From: an uncultured Eubacteriales bacterium
GTDB taxonomy: Bacteria; Bacillota; Clostridia; Oscillospirales; Oscillospiraceae
Direction of reading: 5' to 3'
Length of the DNA stretch: 64,000 nucleotides
NCBI GenBank assembly: GCA_900545515.1
Contig: UQZA01000013.1
Coordinates: 1-64,000 of the forward strand
Below, one piece after another: positions 50,801-57,748 of this stretch; position 1 is the first letter of the stretch, and each line of letters starts with the position of its first letter. Under the pieces are notes generated by a model. The model had not been told where the DNA came from. It was given only the letters and a program-made list of their open reading frames with translations, and searched no databases. A program made the translations under genes and the position numbers.

Positions 50801-51547
50801 TTTCCGGATCAGGGCGTCTGGCCCTTTGCAGGCGACCCCCAGAGCCACGTGGTGATCGGCAGCTCCAAGCTCCTTTACAGCCTGTACAGCGACGGCTTCA
50901 AAACCATGACCTATGAGGAAAAGGTGGGGCTGCAAATGCGGAAGGACTGGCTGTACGCCTACAATTACGGCGAAGCCGGCTTCAGCCTCTATGCCGGGGA
51001 GGGGGCCACCACGGAAAACACCCTGACGCCCCTGTTTCAGATTTCCAGAGAATACTATTTGACCTTGGGGAACCTCCGGGACTCCAACCAGGCGATTTAC
51101 AACAAGGCCCTGTCCTCCTGCCTCCTCATGGGGCTGCTGGCCTTCGCCGCCACGGTGATTGTTTGGATGATTCTCAGCAATACCCTGGTTTCGGCCCAGG
51201 AGCAGGGAAGAAGACGGACCGGCATTTTGCAGGCTCTGGGCGTCACCAAGGCCCAGCTGTACCGGGGGCAGGCCCTCCAGGCACTGCGGGACTGGCTGAT
51301 TGCTCTGGTTGGCTCCCATGGAATTCTGGCGCTGGTGGTATTGGCGGCCGGTTGGGTCCAGCGTTGGGACCAGGGACTGGCTTTCCGGCAGCTGCTGCTG
51401 GCGGTTGCCCGGGAGGATCTGACGGCTTACCCGTGGCTACTCCACCTGGGCCTGTGCCTCCTGGAGCTTCCGGTGCTGCTGTGGTTCCACCTGCGGGCCC
51501 TGGACAAGCCGCTGCAGGCCTCTCCCATTGAAAATATCCGAAGCTGA
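47828..51547 (+). CDS. Large FtsX-family ABC transporter permease
   Basis: A 1239-residue MacB/FtsX-type permease. One N-terminal helix (about 20-45), a very large extracytoplasmic region, a triple-helix FtsX core (about 595-720; LRSVGATNGQIFELLAWE), a second N-terminal-like helix (about 755-775), another extracellular domain, and a final FtsX core (TGILQALGVTKAQLYRGQALQ). This is the two-half layout seen in antimicrobial-peptide or lipoprotein exporters and signalling permeases. AGGAGG is 5-6 bases before ATG 47828; an earlier ATG at 47804 overlaps the upstream stop. Confidence 0.88.
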   Translation: MNHVRKLALHGMRGRRKDTRVLALVIVMSFLFLTAGTLLLSSFSGSQARQRQSLYGGWHLLYGGGDSRVAESLTGLSQVAETAEVTLLGVDGQCGQVAAWSEDFARMGSLQIVEGRAPEAAGEILLERGQLGLFPEETGVGSTVTLTLEHHLTQLRGRQLPSGTMTIRGEEVPAKTVIRAFGDGATEASIQAIMERLWREEVWSTYSTYIDENGEEQRELWFPDPATHCPVSEMDDETYRSTLLAVCNCWGAALNDYYKYQLGTGRDALVEVDRTFFDSGVQGAVSWGLNTNYEQLYAKGVELDEAELRQMILDRGAVPAQDLTLTRTCTVVGIVETVSDRWDVGDTALPNCYLSEATAGELRDTLSYLETKDAPRLYRLPEEQKLLFLRGSGTVAGLYGQVLETELPRVREISENQYYRLLDNEWGLAGYGHEATEWDLNLAREQWAEEQAKDPSLAGISLVDLEVDSSRYGGVWMEKENLLGSSYRREVYFHVPVFRWEMSDGSTRLEEGQIAYLMLPQYSSDSASVVSAYYSAREVPYQELLDGTAQVDSGEGIYASASWELPDLTEGYTYNQGQVLLNRYGYPREGGLTGTMGAAMIGVIVTITVCAVFQISFIQLRRRARRLTLLRSVGATNGQIFELLAWECAYITLGSLILGDVLGVAVAWGVTGALEEVSLFLSWPLVLTGQACGLLAVAFGMLMPSLRAMKAPLVGRMEGRKGRHVKVKPMKRQTWRRLRARDRAANPGRTVGMAALCTFLVTMELICVFLGNAAFDTYRQTVVQADQPDYTLLSNHTGSSREVAALQEALGRAEGLSRVDFWQREDHIFLWYEGMDRSPVLSALKQAGGSGFFASSEAESAQKEGEAFLTQAYGVDETSGLFARLEAALTEGNVDPAAFEAGQEVILLLPMYRPLQGSGAGKEDSMAQFLRSSGAMDLSLAASAGEMWEADRSVQVGDVLTLAVDCPHVTDSSAYYTQTVREVTVGAIIRYFPDQGVWPFAGDPQSHVVIGSSKLLYSLYSDGFKTMTYEEKVGLQMRKDWLYAYNYGEAGFSLYAGEGATTENTLTPLFQISREYYLTLGNLRDSNQAIYNKALSSCLLMGLLAFAATVIVWMILSNTLVSAQEQGRRRTGILQALGVTKAQLYRGQALQALRDWLIALVGSHGILALVVLAAGWVQRWDQGLAFRQLLLAVAREDLTAYPWLLHLGLCLLELPVLLWFHLRALDKPLQASPIENIRS

Positions 51548-51569
51548 CGCCGACGAAAGGAGCTTAATT

Positions 51570-52256
51570 ATGGACGCCATTTTGAAATTGGACGGGGTGG
51601 AAAAGGTGTACCACCCTGGCACCAGTCTGGAATGCCGGGCGCTGCAACCGGCGAATTTGGAGTTCACAAAGGGCAGATTTTATGCCATTGTGGGCAAGTC
51701 CGGCAGTGGAAAATCCACCATGCTGCATATTTTGGGAGGCCTGGACCGGCCCACCGGGGGCAAGGTGTACCTGGAGGGTAAGAGCGTCTTTGACCTGAAG
51801 GACAGGCAGCTGGCAATTTTGCGCCGCCGCCGGATTGGCTTTGTGTTTCAGTCCTACAACCTGCTGGGGGAGCACACGGCCCGGGAGAATATTTCCATTC
51901 CCCTGAACCTGGACGGCAGAGATCCGGAGCCTGCTTTTTTCCGGGAGGTGACCCAGGCGCTGGGAATTGAAACGCTTTTGGACAAGTACCCGGACGAGCT
52001 GTCCGGGGGCGAGCAACAGCGGGTGGCCATTGCCCGGGCCCTGATGATTCAGCCGGCCATTCTCCTGGGGGATGAGCCCACAGGCAATCTGGACCCTGCC
52101 ACGGGGGAGGAGGTGCTGAAGCTCCTCAAGACCCTGGCGGCCCGGCTGGGGCAGACGGTGATCCTGGTAACCCACGACATGGAGCTGGCCCGCCAGGCGG
52201 ACACGGTCATCCGGCTTCACGCCGGTGTGGTGGAGAGGGTGGAGGATTTGGCATAG
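51570..52256 (+). CDS. ABC transporter ATP-binding protein (MacB/LolD type)
   Basis: A 228-residue ATPase: Walker A GKSGSGKS near residue 39, Q-loop FVFQSYNLL, signature LSGGEQQRVAIARAL near 138, Walker B ILLGDEPTGNLD, H-loop VTHD. This composition is typical of the MacB/LolD/BceA group that energises FtsX-type permeases, here the preceding gene. GAAAGGAG lies upstream of the ATG. It is the last gene of the PadR operon. Confidence 0.94.
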   Translation: MDAILKLDGVEKVYHPGTSLECRALQPANLEFTKGRFYAIVGKSGSGKSTMLHILGGLDRPTGGKVYLEGKSVFDLKDRQLAILRRRRIGFVFQSYNLLGEHTARENISIPLNLDGRDPEPAFFREVTQALGIETLLDKYPDELSGGEQQRVAIARALMIQPAILLGDEPTGNLDPATGEEVLKLLKTLAARLGQTVILVTHDMELARQADTVIRLHAGVVERVEDLA

Positions 52257-52395
52257 CAGCTGTGTGGGCTGCCGCGGCTGGTGACCCAGGCGAATTGGCA
52301 CCAGCCCGTGAGATGCGTACAAAAAACCATGCCCCGTTCCGAAAACCGGTGAGGTTGCTTCGGCCTGACGCAGTTTTGTCAAACTAAATCAAAAT

Positions 52396-52416
52396 AGCGG
52401 CCCCCTCGGGGGCCGC
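52396..52416. terminator. Bidirectional terminator between ABC operon and Rpn gene
   Basis: The 9-bp stem AGCGGCCCC / GGGGCCGCT has a 3-base loop and lies between converging genes; on the minus strand ATTTTGATTT follows. Confidence 0.7.
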
Positions 52417-52442
52417 TACATGAGCGTTGTGGAGAGATTGGT

Positions 52443-53477
52443 TCATTGGGGGAGAGACAGGAGCTTCAGGTACTTGGGCTGGTCCGCTGCCGGAATTTTC
52501 ATGGCGGTCATCACTTGCTCCGCAGGCCAGCCGGTGGTTTCCATCAGGCTGCGAATGTTTTGCAGCCGCTCCCGGTTTGTGCCCCGCTCGATGCCTTGTG
52601 CGATGCCCTTCTCCATGCCCTTTTCCATGCCCTTCTCCATGCCCCGCTCGATGCCTTGCGCCATGCCTTTTTCCATGCCTTCTTCAAAAATACCCTGGCT
52701 CAAATTACACATTTCAGACACCGTCCTTTCCATGGTATGTGCGTGAGCAAACTCGTACTCGTCTTCTAAAATCTGTATGACCTCTTTGGCGGCATATCGT
52801 CCGGTGAACAGCACCTCCAGCATTCGCAGGAGACCTCCGTAGTGTTTGCCCTCCGGTTTTCCCAGGCAGATCATGGTGACGTTCATCAGGTCGTAGTTCC
52901 TGACCGGCTCTGTCACATGGCCCACCAGGTGCCGCTCCTGGAGGGTGTAGCTGGTGATGGTATTTTCCCGCTCCTTAGGCGGCCGGGTGCAAATCCAGAT
53001 GGAATATACCTTCTGAATTTCCCCGTAGTGAGATTGGGTGAACACGGACCCGTATTGGGCCGACAGCATCCGCCCACAGTAGTAAATGGCCCGCTTCACC
53101 AGGGGATAGCCGGGGTGGTACTTGCTTTGGGCCTCGATGTTGATGATGAGGCCGATTTTCCCGTCCTCCCCCGGGGCTACGGCGGAAAAACGCACGTCGT
53201 AGACCACCCGCTCTTCTGTGGTGGTGGTGCTCTCGGTGGACATGCCCTGAATCTTGGGCGGGTTGGTCTCGTCCGGGTGGAGACCCACCTGGCCCACCTG
53301 GGGGTTGGGCTCAATATAGCCTATGATCTGGGGAATGGTGCAGTCCTTGTATTCCGGCACGCAGGTTTTCATAATGTGGGCCAAGACCTCTTTGTAGGCC
53401 AGCACGTCCTTGAAGATGGCGTCCTGGCTGGTGCTCCCGTCCATCCGGGCAATGCTGCCTGCAATTTGCGTTTCCAT
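52443..53477 (-). CDS. Rpn family recombination-promoting nuclease / PD-(D/E)XK transposase-like
   Basis: A 344-residue protein of the Rpn/transposase_31-like group. The nuclease core is in the first ~200 residues: DAIFKDVLAYKEVLAHIM (acidic Asp) and GLIINIEAQSKYHP (E-x-Q motif), then AIYYCGRMLSAQYG. Near the C-terminus a tract of repeated MEKG/AQGIERG units (12-base repeats, about plus 52580-52690) forms an amphipathic helix typical of this family. GAAGG lies before ATG 53477; GTG 53486 is the alternative. It diverges from the SOS-controlled cluster. Confidence 0.85.
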   Translation of the reverse strand: METQIAGSIARMDGSTSQDAIFKDVLAYKEVLAHIMKTCVPEYKDCTIPQIIGYIEPNPQVGQVGLHPDETNPPKIQGMSTESTTTTEERVVYDVRFSAVAPGEDGKIGLIINIEAQSKYHPGYPLVKRAIYYCGRMLSAQYGSVFTQSHYGEIQKVYSIWICTRPPKERENTITSYTLQERHLVGHVTEPVRNYDLMNVTMICLGKPEGKHYGGLLRMLEVLFTGRYAAKEVIQILEDEYEFAHAHTMERTVSEMCNLSQGIFEEGMEKGMAQGIERGMEKGMEKGMEKGIAQGIERGTNRERLQNIRSLMETTGWPAEQVMTAMKIPAADQPKYLKLLSLPQ

Positions 53478-53515
53478 GGGCGTCACCTTCCTTTGGGGGG
53501 ATTCTGTCCATCTTT

Positions 53516-53544
53516 AGTATATAATGTTCTGCCGGTTCTGTCAA
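53516..53544 (-). promoter_or_regulatory. Promoter of the Rpn gene
   Basis: On the minus strand TTGACA (plus 53539-53544), 17 bases, TATACT (plus 53516-53521). Confidence 0.85.
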
Positions 53545-53659
53545 GATAAGAGAGTGACGTTACTGGGGTAACCGCATTGCCTGGTTTGCACTGGCCTGGC
53601 TGGGCTTGGAGCCCGGACAGCGTGGAAAAATAAATTAGAACAAAAATTCGAGATAGGCC

Positions 53660-53688
53660 TTGACAAAGGGAAAGAGGTATGGTATAGT
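53660..53688 (+). promoter_or_regulatory. Promoter of the phage-like packaging/lysis cluster
   Basis: TTGACA (53660-53665), 17 bases, TATAGT (53683-53688). An unrepressed promoter of this quality should be strong; a LexA-like box covers the early transcribed region. Confidence 0.85.
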
Positions 53689-53701
53689 CTTATCATGAAA
53701 A

Positions 53702-53715
53702 CGAACAAATGTTTT
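53702..53715. promoter_or_regulatory. LexA/SOS-box-like operator 2
   Basis: CGAACAAATGTTTT is identical to the box at 45312. It lies 13 bases after the -10, where a bound repressor would block initiation or clearance. A weaker look-alike (CGAACAAAAGTATG) is at 54214-54227. Confidence 0.7.
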
Positions 53716-53732
53716 CTAGAGAGGTGGAAGCG

Positions 53733-54122
53733 GTGAAATTTGAGATGAAGCAGGGGGAATTGAACCGGCGGATCGAAGCCTATAAGACGGCGCTGGCGGC
53801 GGGGGAGTTTGCCCGGGCCTCCTGGCCCCACCTGGCGGCCTGGCTGGACACCACGGAGGAGGCCCTGAGTCAGGTGCTGCGGGACGGGCCGGATACGCCC
53901 CGGGGCAGGCTGCTTCGCAAAACTGCCACCTGGCTCCGGGGGCAGATCCTCTCCAGCGAGGGGTGGAGCGGCCCCAACAGCAGCAAGGGGGTGTTTCTGC
54001 TCCGGCAGGATGTGGGGGACGGCATCCGCTATTCCGACCGGCCGGAGCCGGACGCCGGGCCGGTGGAAATCAAAGTGACCTTTGGCGCTGGGGATGAAAG
54101 GGGGCGGGAGGCCTTCCGATGA
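53733..54122 (+). CDS. Putative terminase small subunit
   Basis: A 129-residue protein with a helical N-terminal region (WPHLAAWLDTTEEALSQVL, possibly helix-turn-helix) and the stretch SSKGVFLLRQDVGDGIRYSD, which resembles the FLLKN.FGY.D region of phage small-terminase-like proteins. It directly precedes the large terminase, the expected place. The GTG start at 53733 follows GAGGTGG; an in-frame ATG at 53745 is possible. The name is supported mainly by position. It is the first gene downstream of the SOS-type promoter. Confidence 0.6.
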   Translation: MKFEMKQGELNRRIEAYKTALAAGEFARASWPHLAAWLDTTEEALSQVLRDGPDTPRGRLLRKTATWLRGQILSSEGWSGPNSSKGVFLLRQDVGDGIRYSDRPEPDAGPVEIKVTFGAGDERGREAFR

Positions 54123-54246
54123 TCCCTGCAGGCGGACGCGTGAGTCCGCCCCCAGTACAATGGACAGGGATGGCATGGCCAATATGGGGTAGTTTTATTT
54201 TTTCTCTTAAAATCGAACAAAAGTATGGAATTAAAGGGGGAAACCC

Positions 54247-55563
54247 ATGGAGAAACGGGTGGAGATTGATTTGGGCCGGCCCAATTCGGAGCCGCAGTGG
54301 AGGTTTTTCCTCAGCCGGGCGAAATACACCTGCTACGGCGGGGCCCGGGGAGGGGGAAAGAGCTGGGCGGTGGTGCGGAAGGCAGCGGGTGGGGCCTGGC
54401 AGTATCCGGGAATCCAGATTCTTCTGGTGCGCCGGGAGTTTGACGAAATGGAAAACACCCTCATTGGGCCGTTGCTGCGCCTGTTTCCACCTGGGACGGC
54501 CTCTTACAACCGCACCAACCGGGTTCTCACCCTGTGCAACGGATCGGGGGTGAAATTTGGGAACCTGCCAGGCTATGGGGCCTCGGTGGAGGGCAAGTAC
54601 CAGGGGCAGAGCTATGACTGGCTGTTTCTGGACGAGGCCACCAATTTTACCGAGGAGGAGTTCCGGGGATTGGCGGCCTGTGTGCGGGGGGTCAATTCCA
54701 TTCCCAAGCGGGTCTACCTCACCTGCAACCCGGGGGGTGTGGGTCACGCCTGGGTGAAGCGGCTGTTTTTGGACCGGCAGTTCCGGGCGGGAGAGGATCC
54801 GGCGGACTACTGCTTCATTCCCGCCACGGTGGACGACAACCGGGACCTGATGGAGGCCAACCCGGACTATGTGAAGCAGCTGGAGCTCCTGCCGGAGGAC
54901 AAGCGGCGGGCCCACCGGTACGGGGACTGGGATGCCCTGGCGGGGGCTTACTTCAGCGAATTTGACCGGGAGGTTCATGTCTGCGCGCCCTTTCTCCTGC
55001 CGCCGGGCTGGGCCAGGTACCGGGCCTTTGACTATGGGCTGGATATGCTGGCCTGCCTGTGGGTGGCGGTGGAGCCGGGGGGACGGTGCTACGTCTACCG
55101 GGAGTGGTTTGAGAAGGACCTGGTGGTCTCTCAGGCGGCGCGGCGCATGCTGGACCTGACGGCGCCTGGGGAGAGCATTGTGTGCACCATGGCGCCGCCG
55201 GACCTGTGGAGCCGGGTGAAGGAGTCTGGGAAGACCATGGCAGCTCTGTTTGCAGAGGCTGGGCTGGGGCTCTCCCGGACCGGGAACAACCGGCAGGCCG
55301 GGTGGATGGCGGTGAAGGAGCTGCTCCGGCAGGACGAAACGGGAGCGCCGGGGCTGCAGATTTTTGCCAGCTGCACCAGGCTGATTTCCGACTTGCAGTG
55401 CTTGCGCCACGATTCCCGGAATCCCAACGACGCGGCCCGGGAGCCCCATGGGGTCACCCATGGACCGGACGCCCTGCGGTATTTTGCACAGACCTATTGG
55501 CTCCCCCCGGGAAAGGAGGAGGAGGGGGAGCTGGAGGCATACCGAAGGGCGCTGTGGGGATGA
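54247..55563 (+). CDS. Phage terminase large subunit
   Basis: A 438-residue packaging motor. ATPase: Walker A GGARGGGKS at residues 31-39, Walker B WLFLDEA at 125-131, and YLTCNPGG (coupling motif) near 157. Nuclease: RAFDYGLD near 259 with the first catalytic Asp, and HGPDALRYFAQ near the C-terminus with the last. Motifs are all intact and length is normal, so it looks functional. AAAGGGGG precedes the ATG. Confidence 0.93.
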   Translation: MEKRVEIDLGRPNSEPQWRFFLSRAKYTCYGGARGGGKSWAVVRKAAGGAWQYPGIQILLVRREFDEMENTLIGPLLRLFPPGTASYNRTNRVLTLCNGSGVKFGNLPGYGASVEGKYQGQSYDWLFLDEATNFTEEEFRGLAACVRGVNSIPKRVYLTCNPGGVGHAWVKRLFLDRQFRAGEDPADYCFIPATVDDNRDLMEANPDYVKQLELLPEDKRRAHRYGDWDALAGAYFSEFDREVHVCAPFLLPPGWARYRAFDYGLDMLACLWVAVEPGGRCYVYREWFEKDLVVSQAARRMLDLTAPGESIVCTMAPPDLWSRVKESGKTMAALFAEAGLGLSRTGNNRQAGWMAVKELLRQDETGAPGLQIFASCTRLISDLQCLRHDSRNPNDAAREPHGVTHGPDALRYFAQTYWLPPGKEEEGELEAYRRALWG

Positions 55564-55587
55564 GGAGGTGGGAGAAGGTTGTGGGGT

Positions 55588-55608
55588 GGAACGGGTCAAG
55601 ACCGTTCC
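55588..55608. repeat. Short hairpin after the large terminase gene
   Basis: GGAACGG / CCGTTCC around GTCAAGA. The core GGTCAAGACC also occurs in the terminator at 35940-35993, suggesting a small repeated hairpin class. Confidence 0.4.
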
Positions 55609-55652
55609 CTACGTATGGTTCATCATTTGCACGTGAAAGAGGAGGATGATGT

Positions 55653-55991
55653 ATGGAAGAGCATGTGGAAGCGTTGACCCCGGAGGAGGATCGGGCGAGG
55701 CGGGAGCTGGTGGAGTTTCGGAGCCGGTACCCGGAGGTGAGCCTCAGCCGGGAGGAGCTGCTTCGCTTGGCGCCGGAGATGGTGGGGGAGAATCCCAAAA
55801 CCCTCACGGAGGCCTACCGAAGCTGGCAGGAGGCAGAGAAGGACCGGGAGATTGCAGAGCTTCGGGCTCAGCTGGCGGCTCAGGCCCAGAATCAGGAAAA
55901 TCGGGCGGCCTCTCCCAGCTCCCAGTCCGACTCCGGCGCGCCCCAGGCCGCCGGGCCCTATGACCAATTTCTATCTGCCTATACGGGATAA
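55653..55991 (+). CDS. Small acidic coiled-coil protein, possible scaffold
   Basis: A 112-residue, Glu/Ala/Gln-rich protein predicted largely helical (ELVEFRSRYPEVSLSREELL; EKDREIAELRAQLAAQAQNQ) with a Ser/Gly/Pro-rich disordered segment and the end YDQFLSAYTG. Its size, composition and place between terminase and capsid genes fit a scaffolding protein, but no family motif proves it. GAGGAGG precedes the ATG. Confidence 0.6.
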   Translation: MEEHVEALTPEEDRARRELVEFRSRYPEVSLSREELLRLAPEMVGENPKTLTEAYRSWQEAEKDREIAELRAQLAAQAQNQENRAASPSSQSDSGAPQAAGPYDQFLSAYTG

Positions 55992-56010
55992 GAATGGCAC
56001 GGCGTAGCCG

Positions 56011-56148
56011 TGGCGGATGAGGAGCGGTGAGCGATGACAGGCGGGATCGTTTCAGGCGGAGCGTGCTTCCCTTTCACGAAGCTGCATATAGACCGGCCGG
56101 ATTTCGCTGCTCCCCATCTGCCTGGTGAAGCCCGGCGCCTGGAATCAT
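56011..56148. repeat. Dispersed repeat, family C, copy 2, inside the phage-like cluster
   Basis: It matches 15363-15495 in order (GCGGATGAGGAGC; CTGCATATAGACCGGCC; CTGGAAT). It occupies most of the gap between the scaffold-like and capsid genes. Confidence 0.55.
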
Positions 56149-56154
56149 AGCGTT

Positions 56155-56200
56155 ACTTGCCGCTGGCAAGGGATGAGATCCCATGGCGCTTCGCCCCGGG
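56155..56200. repeat. Dispersed repeat, family D, copy 2 (inverted)
   Basis: GATCCCATGGCGCTTCGCCC is the reverse complement of the family D core at 25578. It abuts the family C copy, forming a composite repeat upstream of the capsid gene. Confidence 0.55.
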
Positions 56201-56250
56201 GAGACAGATGTTTGAGATGAAAGCTGACGAAAAACAGGAGGGAATTGTAT

Positions 56251-57312
56251 ATGAATACCATGCATTTCGGAGAAAAGTACCGGCAGGCGGTGCTGGAGGG
56301 GTTCCGGCAGCGGAGCTATACGGAGAGCTCCATGAGCCATGAGCTGGACCTGGAGTTTTCCGGGGCGCGGACGGTGCACGTCCTCAGCTTGCAGACAGAG
56401 CCCCTGCAGGACTATAACCGCGCCGGGGACCTGGGCGAGGGCAGCCGCTTCGGGCAGACCAAGGAGGTGGGGGATTTTGAGCAGACCTTCACCATGACCC
56501 AGGACAAGTCTCTGAGCCTTTCCGTGGACAAGGGGAACCATGTCGAGCAGTTCAACGTGAAGAAGGCGGGGGCCATTATGGCGGCGGAACGGGATGAGCA
56601 TGTGGTGCCGGAGCTGGACCGGTACCGCCTGGAGCAGTGGGCCCGCCATGGGGGAATCCACAAGGCCCTGGGGGCCGCTCCCACCCGGGAGACCATCGTC
56701 TCCCAAATTGTGGAGCTTCACAATGAAATGCTGAACCTGGGGGTTCCGGAGGAGGGAGGCACCCTCTTCATCCAAAGGGCTTACGTCCCGGCCCTGAAGC
56801 TCTCCACAGAGTGGACCGGACTGGACAGCCTGGGAGGTAAGAGCCTGCCTTCGGGGTCCATCGGCATGGTGGACGGCTTGGCGGTGAAGCCGGTGCCCAC
56901 CAGCCGCTTCCCCAAGGACTGCTACTTCCTCATTGTCCACCGGGGGGCGGTGATTGCGCCCATGAAGATCCAGTCCTTTAAGGGGCATACCGATCCTCCC
57001 GGTCTGTCCGGCGACCTGCTGGAATTCCGGATGATTCACGACGCCTTTGTTTTGGCGCCCAAGTGCAACGGGGTGGCGGCGGCCTGCGTCTCCAGCGCCG
57101 TCTGCGCTGCGCCTACGGTGACCACGGCCAGCGGAAAGACCACCCTGGCCTGCGCCACAGAAGGGGCAACCATCTATTACACCCTCACAGGGGCGGACCC
57201 CCGGTATGCGTCCGACGCCATGACGTACACGGCGCCCTTGACCTTGGGAGAGGGGGACCGGCTGCGGGCCTGTGCGGTGAAGACGGGAATGTACGGCAGC
57301 GGGGTTGTGTAA
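56251..57312 (+). CDS. Putative phage major capsid protein with C-terminal Ig-like domain
   Basis: The 353-residue protein lies between the scaffold-like and portal genes. The first ~285 residues form one alpha/beta domain ending in CYFLIVHRGAVIAPMKIQSF and GDLLEFRMIHDAFVLAPKCNG, text seen in clostridial phage capsid-type proteins. The last ~60 residues (TLACATEGATIYYTLTGADP...YTAPLTLGEGDRLRACAVK) look like a chitobiase/hexosaminidase C-terminal (CHB_HEX_C) Ig-like module, a possible surface decoration. AGGAGGG precedes ATG 56251. The capsid assignment rests on context and partial similarity. Confidence 0.72.
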   Translation: MNTMHFGEKYRQAVLEGFRQRSYTESSMSHELDLEFSGARTVHVLSLQTEPLQDYNRAGDLGEGSRFGQTKEVGDFEQTFTMTQDKSLSLSVDKGNHVEQFNVKKAGAIMAAERDEHVVPELDRYRLEQWARHGGIHKALGAAPTRETIVSQIVELHNEMLNLGVPEEGGTLFIQRAYVPALKLSTEWTGLDSLGGKSLPSGSIGMVDGLAVKPVPTSRFPKDCYFLIVHRGAVIAPMKIQSFKGHTDPPGLSGDLLEFRMIHDAFVLAPKCNGVAAACVSSAVCAAPTVTTASGKTTLACATEGATIYYTLTGADPRYASDAMTYTAPLTLGEGDRLRACAVKTGMYGSGVV

Positions 57313-57409
57313 CAGGCCCCCTTGGCGCTTCACCCTTGCCCTGGGGGAAGGCAGGCCGTTCCAGTGGAAAAGAAAACAGGATTGGTTTCAAAATGGAAAG
57401 GAGAACAAC

Positions 57410-57748
57410 ATGATGACGTTTATTTGTGTGGTTTCGATTGCTTTGAGTTTGGTGCAAATTCCGGCTTTGGCACTGCTGTTCCGGCGGGCGCACCGGCTGT
57501 CCAGGGGGCAGGGGTGGTGCTATCGGGACCTGCAGCGGGTGCTGCTGCGGATTGGGGCGGTGGAATCCTCCCTGACGGACGCCCGGGAGGAGCAGGAGAA
57601 GCTGCGGGACCGGCTGGAGGAGTCCTTCGATGTGGTTGCCGCCAAGCTGGACATGCTCACCCCGGAGGAAGAGGAGATGGCCGCCTTTTCCCAGGGGCTG
57701 GAGAACATTCTGGGCTACACCCCTGAGGCCGGATGGGAGGAAGCATGA
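57410..57748 (+). CDS. Small membrane-anchored coiled-coil protein of the phage-like cluster
   Basis: A 112-residue protein with one N-terminal membrane segment (FICVVSIALSLVQIPALALLF) followed by a helical, charged region (VESSLTDAREEQEKLRDRLEE) and an acidic tail. No family recognised. AAAGGAG precedes the ATG, and it overlaps the portal gene by ATGA. Membrane anchoring is unusual between capsid and portal genes. Confidence 0.7.
   Translation: MMTFICVVSIALSLVQIPALALLFRRAHRLSRGQGWCYRDLQRVLLRIGAVESSLTDAREEQEKLRDRLEESFDVVAAKLDMLTPEEEEMAAFSQGLENILGYTPEAGWEEA

Noticed and set aside
52580..52690. 12-base tandem repeats read as a CRISPR-like array
   Set aside because: There are no spacers; the repeats are contiguous and code for MEKG-type units in the Rpn protein.
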